From the NCBI GenBank assembly GCA_036491435.1, contig DASXBZ010000198.1, positions 16,016-80,015 of the forward strand: a stretch of 64,000 nt of DNA. Direction: 5' to 3'. How positions within the stretch are numbered: position 1 is the first letter of the stretch; each line of letters starts with the position of its first letter. Below, piece after piece: positions 51,600 through 60,758 of this stretch. The DNA comes from Bog-473 sp036491435 (GTDB lineage Bacteria; Actinomycetota; Acidimicrobiia; Acidimicrobiales; RAAP-2). The translations under genes were made by a program, and so were the position numbers. Under the pieces are notes generated by a model, which made no database searches, had not been told where the DNA came from, and was given only the letters and a program-made list of their open reading frames with translations.

Positions 51600-53454
51600 C
51601 CGGCGCGCCGTGCCGGGTTTGCCGGCGACCGGCGAGGGCCTGCGCCAACGCCGGAACCACCTCGTGCCAGTCGCCCACGATCCCGACGTCGCAGTGCTCG
51701 AAGACCGGCGCGCCGCGGTCGGCGTTGACCGCGAGGATCGTGCCCGCCGCACGGACACCCACCATGTGGTTGAACTTCCCGCTGAGCCCGAGCGCCACGT
51801 AGAGGCGCGGCGCGATCGAGCGGCCGGTGATGCCGACCTGCCGCGCCCGGGGGGCCCAACCCCTGTCGGTGACCTTGCGGGTCGCCGCCAACTCGGCGCC
51901 CAAGATCGCTGCGAGCGGGCTGAGCTCCTCGTATTCGTCGGGCGCCACACCGGTGCCCACGCCGATCACGGTCCGGGCCCGGGCCAGCGTCTCCACGTCG
52001 TCGTTGCGCCGCGCCCCCAGGATCCGCACGCGCCCACGCGTGCCGACGGGACGAAACGTGGGCGGCGTGACGGGCGCCGTGCGTGTCGTTGCGCCCCCGA
52101 CGGGCGGCAGGACGCCCGGCCGTACGGTCACCATCTGCGTCGGCGTTCGGCTGGTGATGTCGGCCACGAGGGCACCGGCGAACGCGGGCTTGCCCGCCAC
52201 CAGCGCGTCGTCCTGCACGTCCAGGCTGACCGCGTCGCCGACCAGGCCGGACCCGGTGGCGGCCGCGGCGCGGGCGGCGACCTCGCGCCCGAAGGCAGTG
52301 CTCGGCACGAGGAGTGCCCACGGGGACTCCTCCCTGACGTAGGCCGTGACCGCGTCGGCGACGTCTTCGGGCACGGTTGACCCGTGCAGCACGATGACGG
52401 CGTCGGTCCCGGCGGGTGCCGAGGGCGCGGCGCCGTCGTCTCCGGGTCTCTCGAGCGTTGGACGCAGGAGCTGCACCACGGCTCCCGCCTCGTCTCCGAG
52501 GCGTGCCGCCGCCGCCACCAGCTCGACCGCCACTTCGCTGCGTCCCGGCTCGTCGAGGACCGCGATGCGGCGCGCCCGCGCTTCGTCCGGAGGGATCCGC
52601 TCGACCGCCGGCCCGGACGCCGCCGCGCCGCTCCCTGCGCCGAGCGCCCCGCGTGCCTCCAGGAGGCGGACGGCCTCCTCGACCTGTTCGGCAACTGGCC
52701 CTTCCAGCACGACGCAGGCCCGGTCGTGCTCCATCGGGTGGACCTCGCCGACGACCGTCGGGCTGCCGGCGTCCCCCCACGGGCCCGGGCCGAGTTCCGC
52801 CGCGCTCACGCGCGCCATGCGGGCGGCGGGCACGGCGGCCCGCCCGTCCGGGTCCACCTTGCACGGGTCGCACAGGCGTTCCGCCACCGAGAGGACGGCC
52901 GGCAGGCTGATCTCGATGTCCTGCATGCCGTCGTCCTGTTCGAGCTGGAGCCGGAGCCGGTCACCGAGATCCTCGAGCCGCCGCACCCCGCTGGCGAAGG
53001 GCAGGTCGAGCAGCTCCGCCAGCTCGGGACCGACCTGGCCGGTCTCGCCGTCGAGCGAGTTGAGACCCAGCAGCACGAGGTCGTAGGGACCGCTCATCTG
53101 CACAGCGGCGGCCAACGCCCGCGCCGTGGCCAGGGTGTCGGAGCCGGCGAAGGCCGGGTCACAGAGATGGAGGCCCGAGTCGGCCCCCCACGCGATCGCC
53201 TCGCGCAGCACGTCCTCAGCGCTCGGCGGCCCGAGCGTGACGACGGTGCACGACCCGCCCGTCTCGGCCGCCAGCGTGACCCCCTCGGCCACGGCGCGCC
53301 GGCAGTACGCGTTCATCTCGAGCTCGACGCCGCTGCGGACGAGGCGACCGTCCTCGATCTGCATCGACTCGGGGTGGGGGATCTGCTTGGCCAACGACGC
53401 GACGCGTAACGGCAACCCGGCGCGGCGAGCACCCGCGCCCGCCTCCACGGTCAC
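51592..53454 (-). CDS. Fused electron-transfer flavoprotein (ETF beta-alpha)
   Basis: A 620-residue single-chain ETF. Residues 16-215 match ETF beta: RVASLAKQIPHPE, AIAWGADSGLHLCDPAFAGSDT, LLGLNSLDGETGQVGPELAELL. After an Ala/Gly linker near 265-290, residues 295-610 match ETF alpha, ending with the FAD-binding signature QVGITGRSIAPRLYVALGLSG and AVNADRGAPVFEHCDVGIVGD. The usual Gln-His pair of the FAD site reads Asn-His (KFNHMVG). ETF normally consists of two subunits carrying electrons from acyl-CoA dehydrogenases to ETF:quinone oxidoreductase. The GTG start overlaps the stop of the GGT gene (GTGA). Confidence 0.88.
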   Translation of the reverse strand: MTVEAGAGARRAGLPLRVASLAKQIPHPESMQIEDGRLVRSGVELEMNAYCRRAVAEGVTLAAETGGSCTVVTLGPPSAEDVLREAIAWGADSGLHLCDPAFAGSDTLATARALAAAVQMSGPYDLVLLGLNSLDGETGQVGPELAELLDLPFASGVRRLEDLGDRLRLQLEQDDGMQDIEISLPAVLSVAERLCDPCKVDPDGRAAVPAARMARVSAAELGPGPWGDAGSPTVVGEVHPMEHDRACVVLEGPVAEQVEEAVRLLEARGALGAGSGAAASGPAVERIPPDEARARRIAVLDEPGRSEVAVELVAAAARLGDEAGAVVQLLRPTLERPGDDGAAPSAPAGTDAVIVLHGSTVPEDVADAVTAYVREESPWALLVPSTAFGREVAARAAAATGSGLVGDAVSLDVQDDALVAGKPAFAGALVADITSRTPTQMVTVRPGVLPPVGGATTRTAPVTPPTFRPVGTRGRVRILGARRNDDVETLARARTVIGVGTGVAPDEYEELSPLAAILGAELAATRKVTDRGWAPRARQVGITGRSIAPRLYVALGLSGKFNHMVGVRAAGTILAVNADRGAPVFEHCDVGIVGDWHEVVPALAQALAGRRQTRHGAPVS

Positions 53455-55088
53455 CGTCCCACCGCCGCACCCTCGGGGCTGCGCGGGTCGGACGCGGCCA
53501 CCAAGCCGCGTTCGCCGCCCGCCTGTCGCTCGACGGCGATGATCTGGGCACAGCCGACGGCCACGGGGTCGAACGCGCTGATGGCCTGGGTCCGGTGTCC
53601 GCGCGCCGAGAGCCCTTCGAACCACGCCGTGGGCGCGTCCGCCTCGACCAGCACGGTCAGGTCGTCGCCCCACCACAGCCGGAATGGGCCGGGCGACCGC
53701 GCGTCGAGCGCCAGCCGCGGCGCGCTGATGGCGCGGGCCGGGTCTTCGCCGCTGCGCAGGAGCCGGGCCAGCAGCTGGCTGATGATCTGGGGCTGGGCAT
53801 CGCCGCCCATGGCGCCCACCAGATGCGTGAGCTCGCCGTGAGCGCCCGTCACGAGCATGGGGGAGAGGGTGTGCGGAGGCCGCACGCCGGCGCGGACCTC
53901 GGCCGGGTGCCCTTCGACGAGCGAAAACCCGACGCCGCGGTTGTGCAGGAACACACCGGTCGTCGGTTCTACGAGATGCGAGCCGAAGTCGAGCGCGTTG
54001 GACTGTGTCAGCGACACGCCGAGCCCGTCGGCGTCGCAGGCACACAAGTGCGTCGTGTCGCCATCACCGATCCGGGCGACACCGGGCGCGCCGTCCCCGG
54101 CGGCGCCCACCACGTCGGACGGCGCGGCGGACTCGGCGGACACCCGCGCCGCCGCCCGGTCGAGGCGCGCCTCGTCCAAGAGCGCTTCCCCGTCCGCCCC
54201 GTCGTAGAGTACGTCGGGCCGGTCGTGCCCGACCGCACGCCACGCTTCGACCAGCAGGTGCGCCCACTCGGCCGAGGCGGCATCCGCGCCGAGACCCAAC
54301 CGTTCCGCCACGGCCGCGCCGGCCAGCGTCAGGTAACCCTGGGAGGGCGGCGGCACCGTCCACAGCTGATGGCCCCACGCGGGAAGTCGCAACGGCGCGC
54401 ACCACTGCGCGGCGCTCGCGGCCAGGTCGTCCGGTGCGAAGTGGCCGGCCCCCAGCTCGAGCAAACCGCGTCCGAACTCGGCGCCGTAGAAGCCGGAGCG
54501 CCCGTCGCGCGCGATCGCGCGCAGCGTGCGGGCGATGCCGGGGAGGCGCACGATGCTGCCCACCTCGAGCGGCCCGTCGGGGCACAGCTCGCCCGCTCCC
54601 GGCACGTCGTGTACGAGATGCGTGGCGAAGGCCAACATGATCGAGGCGGCGAAGCCGTCCTCGGCCAGTTCGATCGCCGGCGCCAGCACCCGTTCGAGCG
54701 GCAGGCGGCCGTAGCGTTCGTGCAGGGCCAGCCAGCCGTCCACCGCGCCCGGCACCTGGACGCTGCGGATGTCGCGGCGCAACGGCATCGTCGCCAGGCC
54801 TTCGGCCCGCATGCGCGCCGCGTCGGACCCGGAGCCGGCCCGGCCCACCCCGAGCAGCGCTTCGGGCGGTCGACCCGGTGGGGCGACCATCGCCAGGACG
54901 TCGCCGCCGAGGCCGCAGAGATGCGGTCCGACCACGGCCATGGCGGTGCCCGTGGCCACGGCGGCGTCGGCTGCCGAGCCACCGTCCGCCAGCACGCCGA
55001 TGCCCGCCACGGCGGCCAACTGGTCCGCCGCCGCGACCATGCCACGGGTGCCGCGGCGCGGCCCGAAGGGTGCGAGCGGGAGGCTCAC
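53451..55088 (-). CDS. Gamma-glutamyltransferase-like N-terminal nucleophile hydrolase
   Basis: A 545-residue protein of the GGT family, which self-cleaves before a Thr to form two chains. The nucleophile is expected at Thr345 in IGDGDTTHLCACDADG; the large-subunit part has GVLADGGSAADAAVAT and QVPGAVDGWLALHERYG, and the small part has HTLSPMLV and AMGGDAQPQI. No signal peptide is seen, unlike secreted glutathione-degrading GGTs, so it acts in the cytoplasm. GTG at 55088 overlaps the mscR stop. Actinobacteria using mycothiol lack glutathione, so the substrate may be another gamma-glutamyl or N-acyl compound. Confidence 0.87.
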   Translation of the reverse strand: MSLPLAPFGPRRGTRGMVAAADQLAAVAGIGVLADGGSAADAAVATGTAMAVVGPHLCGLGGDVLAMVAPPGRPPEALLGVGRAGSGSDAARMRAEGLATMPLRRDIRSVQVPGAVDGWLALHERYGRLPLERVLAPAIELAEDGFAASIMLAFATHLVHDVPGAGELCPDGPLEVGSIVRLPGIARTLRAIARDGRSGFYGAEFGRGLLELGAGHFAPDDLAASAAQWCAPLRLPAWGHQLWTVPPPSQGYLTLAGAAVAERLGLGADAASAEWAHLLVEAWRAVGHDRPDVLYDGADGEALLDEARLDRAAARVSAESAAPSDVVGAAGDGAPGVARIGDGDTTHLCACDADGLGVSLTQSNALDFGSHLVEPTTGVFLHNRGVGFSLVEGHPAEVRAGVRPPHTLSPMLVTGAHGELTHLVGAMGGDAQPQIISQLLARLLRSGEDPARAISAPRLALDARSPGPFRLWWGDDLTVLVEADAPTAWFEGLSARGHRTQAISAFDPVAVGCAQIIAVERQAGGERGLVAASDPRSPEGAAVGR

Positions 55089-56170
55089 ACGACGACGACG
55101 GACCGCAGCACCTCGCCGCGCTCCATGCGGCCGAACGCCGCCTCCACGTCGCCGATGCCGATCGTCTCGCTGACGAAGCGATCGAGGTCCAGACGACCGT
55201 CGAGATACAGCTCGACCAGCATCGGGAAGTCCCGGGACGGGAGGCAGTCGCCGTACCAACTCGGCTTCAGCGCACCGCCCCGGCCGAAGAACTCGATCAT
55301 GGGAAGGTCGATGCGCATGTCGGGCGTCGGCACACCGACCTGGACCAGCGTCCCCGCCAAGTCACGGGCCATGAACGCCTGCTCCATCACCTTGGGGTTG
55401 CCGACGGCCTCGATGCACACGTCGGCCCCGTTGCCGTCCGTCAGCGCTTTGATGGCTTCGACCGGATCCGAGCTGCCCGCATCGACCGTGTCTGTCGCGC
55501 CGAACTCCTTGGCGAGCTCGAGCTTGCGGGGGTCGAGGTCGACACCGACGATGACGGCCGCCCCGGCGAGTTTCGCCCCGGCGACGGCGGCACACCCGAC
55601 ACCGCCGCAGCCGAAAACGGCCACGCTGTCGCCGAGCCCCACGTTGCCGGTGAACATCGCGGCGCCGAGGCCCGCCATCACACCGCACCCGAGGAGGCCC
55701 ACGGCCTCGGGCCGGGCCGACGGGTTCACCTTCGTGCACTGGCCGGCGGCGACGAGCGTCTTGTCGGCGAACGCGCCGATGCCCAAGGCGGGGGAGAGCG
55801 GGGTGCCGTCGGCGAGCGTCATCTTCTGGGTCGCGTTGTGGGTGGCGAAGCAGTACCAGGGTCGTCCCCGCCGGCACGCGCGGCATTCACCGCAGACCGC
55901 GCGCCAGTTCAGGACGACGAAGTCGCCGGGGGCGAGGTCACGCACGTCCGGGCCGACCGCCTCGACCACGCCCGCGGCCTCGTGGCCCAAGAGGAAGGGA
56001 AAGTCGTCGTTGATGCCGCCCTCTCGATAGTGGAGATCGGTGTGGCAGACGCCGCAGGCCTTGATGGCGACCACCGCCTCGCCCGGTCCGGGGTCGGGCA
56101 CCACGATCGTCTCCACGGTGACGGGAGCGCCCTTCGCCGTGGCGACGACGCCGCGCACCTGCTGTCCCAT
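55085..56170 (-). CDS. mscR: S-(hydroxymethyl)mycothiol dehydrogenase / mycothiol-dependent formaldehyde dehydrogenase
   Basis: A 361-residue zinc alcohol dehydrogenase, the same length as mycobacterial MscR. Catalytic zinc ligands lie in ACGVCHTDLHYREGGI and GHEAAG; structural zinc cysteines in CGECRACRRGRPWYC; NAD binding in VAVFGCGGVGCAAVAG. Segments such as GGALKPSWYGDCLP and GRLDLDRFVSE closely match MscR as I recall it. It oxidises the formaldehyde-mycothiol adduct and may act on S-nitrosomycothiol. ATG at 56170 has GGGAGGAG upstream. It leads an operon with GGT and fused ETF. Confidence 0.9.
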   Translation of the reverse strand: MGQQVRGVVATAKGAPVTVETIVVPDPGPGEAVVAIKACGVCHTDLHYREGGINDDFPFLLGHEAAGVVEAVGPDVRDLAPGDFVVLNWRAVCGECRACRRGRPWYCFATHNATQKMTLADGTPLSPALGIGAFADKTLVAAGQCTKVNPSARPEAVGLLGCGVMAGLGAAMFTGNVGLGDSVAVFGCGGVGCAAVAGAKLAGAAVIVGVDLDPRKLELAKEFGATDTVDAGSSDPVEAIKALTDGNGADVCIEAVGNPKVMEQAFMARDLAGTLVQVGVPTPDMRIDLPMIEFFGRGGALKPSWYGDCLPSRDFPMLVELYLDGRLDLDRFVSETIGIGDVEAAFGRMERGEVLRSVVVV

Positions 56171-56269
56171 GACGTGTCTCCTCCCCGACGTCGAGCTCAC
56201 ATGATGCCCGATCCGTGCCTGTCCTAGGCCGAGCCCTCAGCCTGCCCCGGGGTTTGCCGCCGGCGCCAT

Positions 56270-56779
56270 TCAGGCGGCGCTCTCCGACGGCGACGCCGCC
56301 TCCGTCAGCGCCCGCGCCGCCCTCGCCAGAAGGGAGCGGATCGTGAGGTGGTGGATCGGCCGGGCCATTGCCCACAAAGGACGAGCCGCGGCGTTGGAGT
56401 AGTGGACGAGGGTCACCCAGGTGACCGTCGCCTCATCGACCATGACGATGTTGCGCGCGCGCAGAAATGGTGACGCCGCGTGCAACTCCGTGCTCCCCAC
56501 CACGAGGTCGCTGTCGGCGACCGACCAGCCGAGGACGTGACCGTCAGCGTTTCGGGGCTCGAGCTTGAGCCTGAGCACCCGCGTCCACCCGAAGACAAGA
56601 CACCAGCGCACGGCGGCCGGCGCGCCCTCGAACACCGCCCTTGCCCACTCCAGCGGCGTGCTCGTCGCGGCGGCGTCGGTCGTCAACGCGAAGGCTGACG
56701 CGTAATTGGCCGTGCTGCACGCAAACGTGGCGGCGATCGGTTGGGGAACGCCGACGCGCCGCAACCGCCTCGGTCTCAC
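56270..56779 (-). CDS. DUF2867-like protein
   Basis: A 169-residue protein. Segments such as DYASAFAL-like ANYASAFALTTDAAATS, EWARAVFEGAPAAVRW, GWSVADSDLVVGSTE and TLVHYSNAAARPLWAMARPIH resemble actinobacterial DUF2867 or related SRPBCC-like proteins. No catalytic residue is evident. The start is uncertain; GTG at 56779 gives the longest frame. It lies 99 bases upstream of mscR on the same strand. Confidence 0.7.
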   Translation of the reverse strand: MRPRRLRRVGVPQPIAATFACSTANYASAFALTTDAAATSTPLEWARAVFEGAPAAVRWCLVFGWTRVLRLKLEPRNADGHVLGWSVADSDLVVGSTELHAASPFLRARNIVMVDEATVTWVTLVHYSNAAARPLWAMARPIHHLTIRSLLARAARALTEAASPSESAA

Positions 56780-56895
56780 GGCGTGATCCTAGGATTTCGG
56801 TCAGGTCGCCCGATCCAGGCTTCTGACCAGCGCCATGACAGGCGCGAACCCCAGGCCCCTCACGGAAGCGTTCCGGCACAACCCCTCGGACGGCG

Positions 56896-58149
56896 CTAGG
56901 TGCGCACGCGGTAACGGATCGGCAGCGTCTTGAGGCCGCCCACGAAAACCGTCGCGGACGAGGTCGGAGTGCCCGCGAGTTCGATGGTTTCCAAGCGGGG
57001 CAGGAGCTCCGCGAAGAGCGCCCGGGTCTCCAGCCGGGCCAGCTGCGCCCCCAGGCAGAAATGCGGTCCGAACCCGAACGCGAGGTGCTTGTTCGGCTGA
57101 CGGCCCACGTCGAAACGGAAGGGGTCGTCGAAGACGGTCTCGTCGCGGTTGGCGGAGAGGTAGGCCAAGTAGAGCGACTGCCCTTCGGCGATCTCGGTGA
57201 CGTCGACGACCGCGTCCCGGGCGGCAGTGCGCATGAACTCCTTCACGGGGGTGACCCAGCGGATCATCTCCTCGACGGCGGTCGGCAACAGGTCGAGGTC
57301 GGACTGCAGCCGGGCCAGTTCGTCTGGGTGCCGGAGCAGCGCATGCAGCCCTCCCGCCATCGTCGAGCTGGTGGTGTCGTGGCCCGCCGTCGCGATGATC
57401 ACGTAGTACGACGCCAGGTCCATATCGGGCACGTACTCCCCGTCGATCTTTGCGTTGGCGAGCACGGAGGCCAGATCCTCGGTCGGCGTGGCGCGGCGCG
57501 AGGCGGTGAGCTCGGTGAAGTAGTTGAAGAAGTCGAGCAGGACCGTGAACTGCTCTTCCAGATCCGTCGAACGGCGCAGGTCCTCGTCGTCGCCGCCGAA
57601 GAGCTGCTGTGTCAGCATGAGCATGCGGTCGAAGTCGCTCTCGGGCAGGCCGAGCAGCGAGAGGATGACGTAGAGCGGGTAGTGCACCGCAACGTCACGC
57701 ACGAAGTCGCACTCGGTGCCCAACTCGGCCATGTGGTCCACGAAGCGGACCGCCAGCTCCTTCATGCGGTCTTCCAGCCGCTTCAGAGCGTTGGGCTGGA
57801 ACCATGCCGCCGCGACGGCCCGGTACGCCTTGTGGTCCGGCTCGTCCAGGTGGATGAGCGTGCGCAGCACCTGGCCCTTCTCGATGGCCAGCGCCTCGGC
57901 TGCCTCGGTCGCCAGGAGCGGCCGTGGCGCGCTCAAGAAGAGCGTGTTGTCCCGTTCCACGTCCATCACGTCGGCGTGACGCGTGATCGCCCAGAACGGG
58001 CGGTACCCGGGCTCCTCGACCCAATGCACCGGCGACTCACGCCGCAAGAGGGTGGTGGCCTCGTGGAAGCGCTCTTCGTGTGCGTAGGCCGTGGGGTCGA
58101 CGAAGACCCTGCCTGCCTCGTCGACGCTCAAACCCGCCGTGCTCGTCAT
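56896..58149 (-). CDS. Cytochrome P450 monooxygenase
   Basis: A 417-residue soluble P450. The oxygen-activation motif is AGHDTTSS (from 255), the ExxR motif is E294-R297 (EEMIRW), and the haem loop FGFGPHFCLGAQLARLE has Cys365. The VTPVKEFMRTA segment after ExxR is usual for steroid- or terpenoid-active actinobacterial P450s such as the CYP125/142 type, but the family cannot be fixed. It is not closely similar to the P450 at 4473. No redox partner gene is adjacent; it stands alone with its own promoter region before 58150. Confidence 0.9.
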   Translation of the reverse strand: MTSTAGLSVDEAGRVFVDPTAYAHEERFHEATTLLRRESPVHWVEEPGYRPFWAITRHADVMDVERDNTLFLSAPRPLLATEAAEALAIEKGQVLRTLIHLDEPDHKAYRAVAAAWFQPNALKRLEDRMKELAVRFVDHMAELGTECDFVRDVAVHYPLYVILSLLGLPESDFDRMLMLTQQLFGGDDEDLRRSTDLEEQFTVLLDFFNYFTELTASRRATPTEDLASVLANAKIDGEYVPDMDLASYYVIIATAGHDTTSSTMAGGLHALLRHPDELARLQSDLDLLPTAVEEMIRWVTPVKEFMRTAARDAVVDVTEIAEGQSLYLAYLSANRDETVFDDPFRFDVGRQPNKHLAFGFGPHFCLGAQLARLETRALFAELLPRLETIELAGTPTSSATVFVGGLKTLPIRYRVRT

Positions 58150-58214
58150 CCTGCCCCCGATCTCGTGCCTTCCCCCCTCCGCTCCTTACCTTATTGAACG
58201 GGCACTGCCGAGGG

Positions 58215-58448
58215 TCAGGGCCGCGCCGAGCGGCTCGGTGCCCGCTTGCGGCCCCGCAGCGTGCTGGCCAGCAGGAACCCGGCCGCCAGCAGTGGCAGCA
58301 GGATCGCCCCGAGCCATTCGCTGCCGGCGAGCAGGAAGGCGAACGCCACGATGACCCCGGTCGCCAGGGCCAGCTCCGGCGTATCGCCGACGATGAAATC
58401 CCACAGGAAGTGTCCGAACCAACGCGCCGCTCGAGCCATGGCACCCAT
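58215..58448 (-). CDS. Small membrane protein
   Basis: A 77-residue protein with two hydrophobic stretches (ELALATGVIVAFAFLLAG and LGAILLPLLAAGFLLAST) and a basic C-terminus (RGRKRAPSRS). The ATG overlaps the stop of the transporter-like gene by one base (TGATG), so it is translationally coupled and may be a subunit or auxiliary of that protein. Confidence 0.72.
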   Translation of the reverse strand: MGAMARAARWFGHFLWDFIVGDTPELALATGVIVAFAFLLAGSEWLGAILLPLLAAGFLLASTLRGRKRAPSRSARP

Positions 58449-59236
58449 CAGGTGGCCGCCGTCTCTTCGGTCACGGCACCCGCCGGTGCCGGCAACAGTG
58501 CCCGCAGCAACGCCGTGTACCCGAAGTACACCGCGAGCCAGAAGCCGACCAGCACGGGGATGGCCAGGTCGGAACCCGGCCAGTGGATGCCCGCGCCCTC
58601 GCCGACCCAGAAGACCCCGAAGCTGCTCAACATGATGCCGACGGCCGTCTTGATCGTGTTCTCGGGAACCTCCGACAGCTGGCGCGAGACGATGATGCCG
58701 GCGATCCCCACCACGACGAGGGCGGCCGCCGCCGCGAGTGCCGCGAGGCCGAGCCGGTGTTGGGCCGCACCCAGGCTGATGACGATCAGCACCACTTCGG
58801 TCCCCTCGAGGAACACCCCCTTGAAGGCGACGGCGAATCCGACGGGATCGCGGCCCTTGGAAGCGCGACCCGTGCCGGTGCCGCCGTCCTCGCTGAGCTC
58901 GGCCACCGTCTCGGCATAGATCGCGTCCTCGTCGTGCATGGCCTTGTGGCCACTCGAACGCAGGATGGCCTTGCGCAACCAGTTGAGGCCGAGCACCAAC
59001 AGAAGTGCCCCGACGACGACACGCAGCGCATCGATCGGCAGGTAGCGGATGAGGGGGACGCCGACGGCCACGACGAGGACGCCCAGCACGAGGAGGGCGG
59101 CCACGGCGCCCTCGAGAGCGGAACGCCAGCCGCGGCTGACGCCGGCGGCGACGACCAGAGTCAGCGCCTCCACCATCTCGACGAGGCTGGCCCCGAAGAC
59201 GGCCAAGACGAGGACGAGGGTGGACGAGGTGTGCAT
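58448..59236 (-). CDS. COG4280-like integral membrane protein (possible cation transporter)
   Basis: A 262-residue membrane protein. It begins LVLAVFGASLVEMVEALTLVVAAG, with a Glu-rich helix repeated later as FKGVFLEGTEVVLIVISLG. Two related E-phi-G/E-x2-E segments suggest an internal duplication as in UPF0016/TMEM165-type cation transporters and predicted membrane proteins of COG4280. About six to seven helices are visible. ATG at 59236 is chosen; the upstream extension is non-coding. Substrate unknown. Confidence 0.8.
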   Translation of the reverse strand: MHTSSTLVLVLAVFGASLVEMVEALTLVVAAGVSRGWRSALEGAVAALLVLGVLVVAVGVPLIRYLPIDALRVVVGALLLVLGLNWLRKAILRSSGHKAMHDEDAIYAETVAELSEDGGTGTGRASKGRDPVGFAVAFKGVFLEGTEVVLIVISLGAAQHRLGLAALAAAAALVVVGIAGIIVSRQLSEVPENTIKTAVGIMLSSFGVFWVGEGAGIHWPGSDLAIPVLVGFWLAVYFGYTALLRALLPAPAGAVTEETAAT

Positions 59237-59339
59237 GGTCGGCGCCAAATTACCTGGCCGGCGCCCTCTGCTGTGTCCGTTGGACCGGCGGTAGTCTGCG
59301 GGCACCAACCAGGGACTCTGGTGAAGGGAGACGGCCGCC

Positions 59340-60719
59340 ATGGATGACGGCATGACCGAGGCGGCGGGCTCGGGGGACAGATCGATGCGGGGGCGCAACT
59401 ACGTCGTCGTCTCCGCCGACACGCACGCTTCGCCCGACAGCCTCGACGAGTTTCTCTCCTACGTGGACCCGGCCGAACGTGAGGCCGTCGCAGCCTTCGG
59501 CGACATGTCGGCGACCGCCATCTCGATGTTCGGCGGGTTCGACCCGGGTCATATCGACGACCCCGACCCGGTGCGGGCGACGGCGGCGCGGCGCCTGGCC
59601 GGCATGGGCGTCGACACCGAGGCCGCCGCGGGCTGGCTGGCGCACTACGACGAAGGGTGGGTCGTGGCCGGCGACGGTGACGGCCGCAGGCTCAAAGTGC
59701 TCGAGGAGCAGGGGATCCACGCCGAGGTGACGCTGCCCGGGCCAATCTTGGCGGGCGGGTTGTCCCCGGCCATGTATCTCGGGGCGGTGAGCGACAAGGG
59801 CCTCGAGGTGGTCTGGCCCGCCTTGCACGGCTACCTGCGCTGGCTGGCCGACTTCTGTGCCGCCGCGCCCGGGCGCCGGGCCGGCTGCATGCCGATCGAC
59901 TTCCACGACATGGACCGTGCGGTGTCGGAGGTGGGGTGGGCACGTGCGCAGGGGATCTCCGGCGGCGTGATGCTGCCGGCGATGTCGGTCACGTCTCGGC
60001 TGCCGGGGTACGCCGACGACTACTACGAGCCGTTCTGGAGCGCGTGCGAGGACAACGAGATGGTCGTCACCCTCCACACCGGGGCGTCAGGTTCGGCCAC
60101 CGACAGCAAGTTCCTCTATGACAAGGAGCACGGGGGGATGCTCGGGCTCTACGAGGTTTTCGTCTTCACGCGTCGCCCGCTGTGGTTCATGATCTTCGGC
60201 GGCGTCTTCGACCGCCACCCGAATCTCCGCGTGGTCGTGACCGAGAACGGCGTGCAGTGGCTGCCCTCGCTGATCCGGGACATGGAGTCGTTCTTCGACA
60301 CGCACGGGGGCGCGCCGGTGCGCTCGTACCTCAAGATGCGGCCGTCCGAGTACTTCGAGAAGCACGTCTGGCTCGGTGGTTCGCTGATGAAGCGCTACGA
60401 GGCGGAGATGCGCCACGAGATCGGGATCGACAAGCTCATGTGGGGCGCCGACTACCCCCACCTCGAGGGCGCCGCGCCGGTGCACCGCGAGACGCTGCGC
60501 TACATCTTCGGCGGGATCCCCGAGGAGGAGTTGCGCCCGATCTTGGGCGGGAACGCGGTGTCGTTGTGGGGCTTCGACGGCGCGCTGCTCCAGTCCGTGG
60601 CCGACCGGGTGGGGCCGACGGTCGAGGACCTGGCGACGCGGCTCGAGCTGGCGGACATCGAGGACACGTTCAGCTGGAGCCTGGCCCGGCCGGTCCCGCT
60701 GGCGGAGCGGAGCGCTTAG
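59340..60719 (+). CDS. Amidohydrolase-2 family metal-dependent hydrolase/decarboxylase
   Basis: A 459-residue protein of the long branch of the amidohydrolase-2 family. Metal-site motifs are SADTHASPDSL near residue 25, TLHTGASG mid-protein and MWGADYPHLEGAAP near 385. A long insertion (about 50-120) and an extra C-terminal helix region follow the barrel. ATG at 59340 has GAAGGGAG upstream; ATG at 59352 is possible. It is the fifth member of this family in the window but stands outside both catabolic clusters. Confidence 0.88.
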   Translation: MDDGMTEAAGSGDRSMRGRNYVVVSADTHASPDSLDEFLSYVDPAEREAVAAFGDMSATAISMFGGFDPGHIDDPDPVRATAARRLAGMGVDTEAAAGWLAHYDEGWVVAGDGDGRRLKVLEEQGIHAEVTLPGPILAGGLSPAMYLGAVSDKGLEVVWPALHGYLRWLADFCAAAPGRRAGCMPIDFHDMDRAVSEVGWARAQGISGGVMLPAMSVTSRLPGYADDYYEPFWSACEDNEMVVTLHTGASGSATDSKFLYDKEHGGMLGLYEVFVFTRRPLWFMIFGGVFDRHPNLRVVVTENGVQWLPSLIRDMESFFDTHGGAPVRSYLKMRPSEYFEKHVWLGGSLMKRYEAEMRHEIGIDKLMWGADYPHLEGAAPVHRETLRYIFGGIPEEELRPILGGNAVSLWGFDGALLQSVADRVGPTVEDLATRLELADIEDTFSWSLARPVPLAERSA

Positions 60720-60758
60720 GGCTTGTTCGGGGTCCCCGGCCGGTGAGCACGTCTGCGG

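Noticed and set aside
53595..56030. 811-codon plus-strand frame
   Set aside because: Antisense to the GGT and mscR genes; long open frames are expected opposite high-GC genes.
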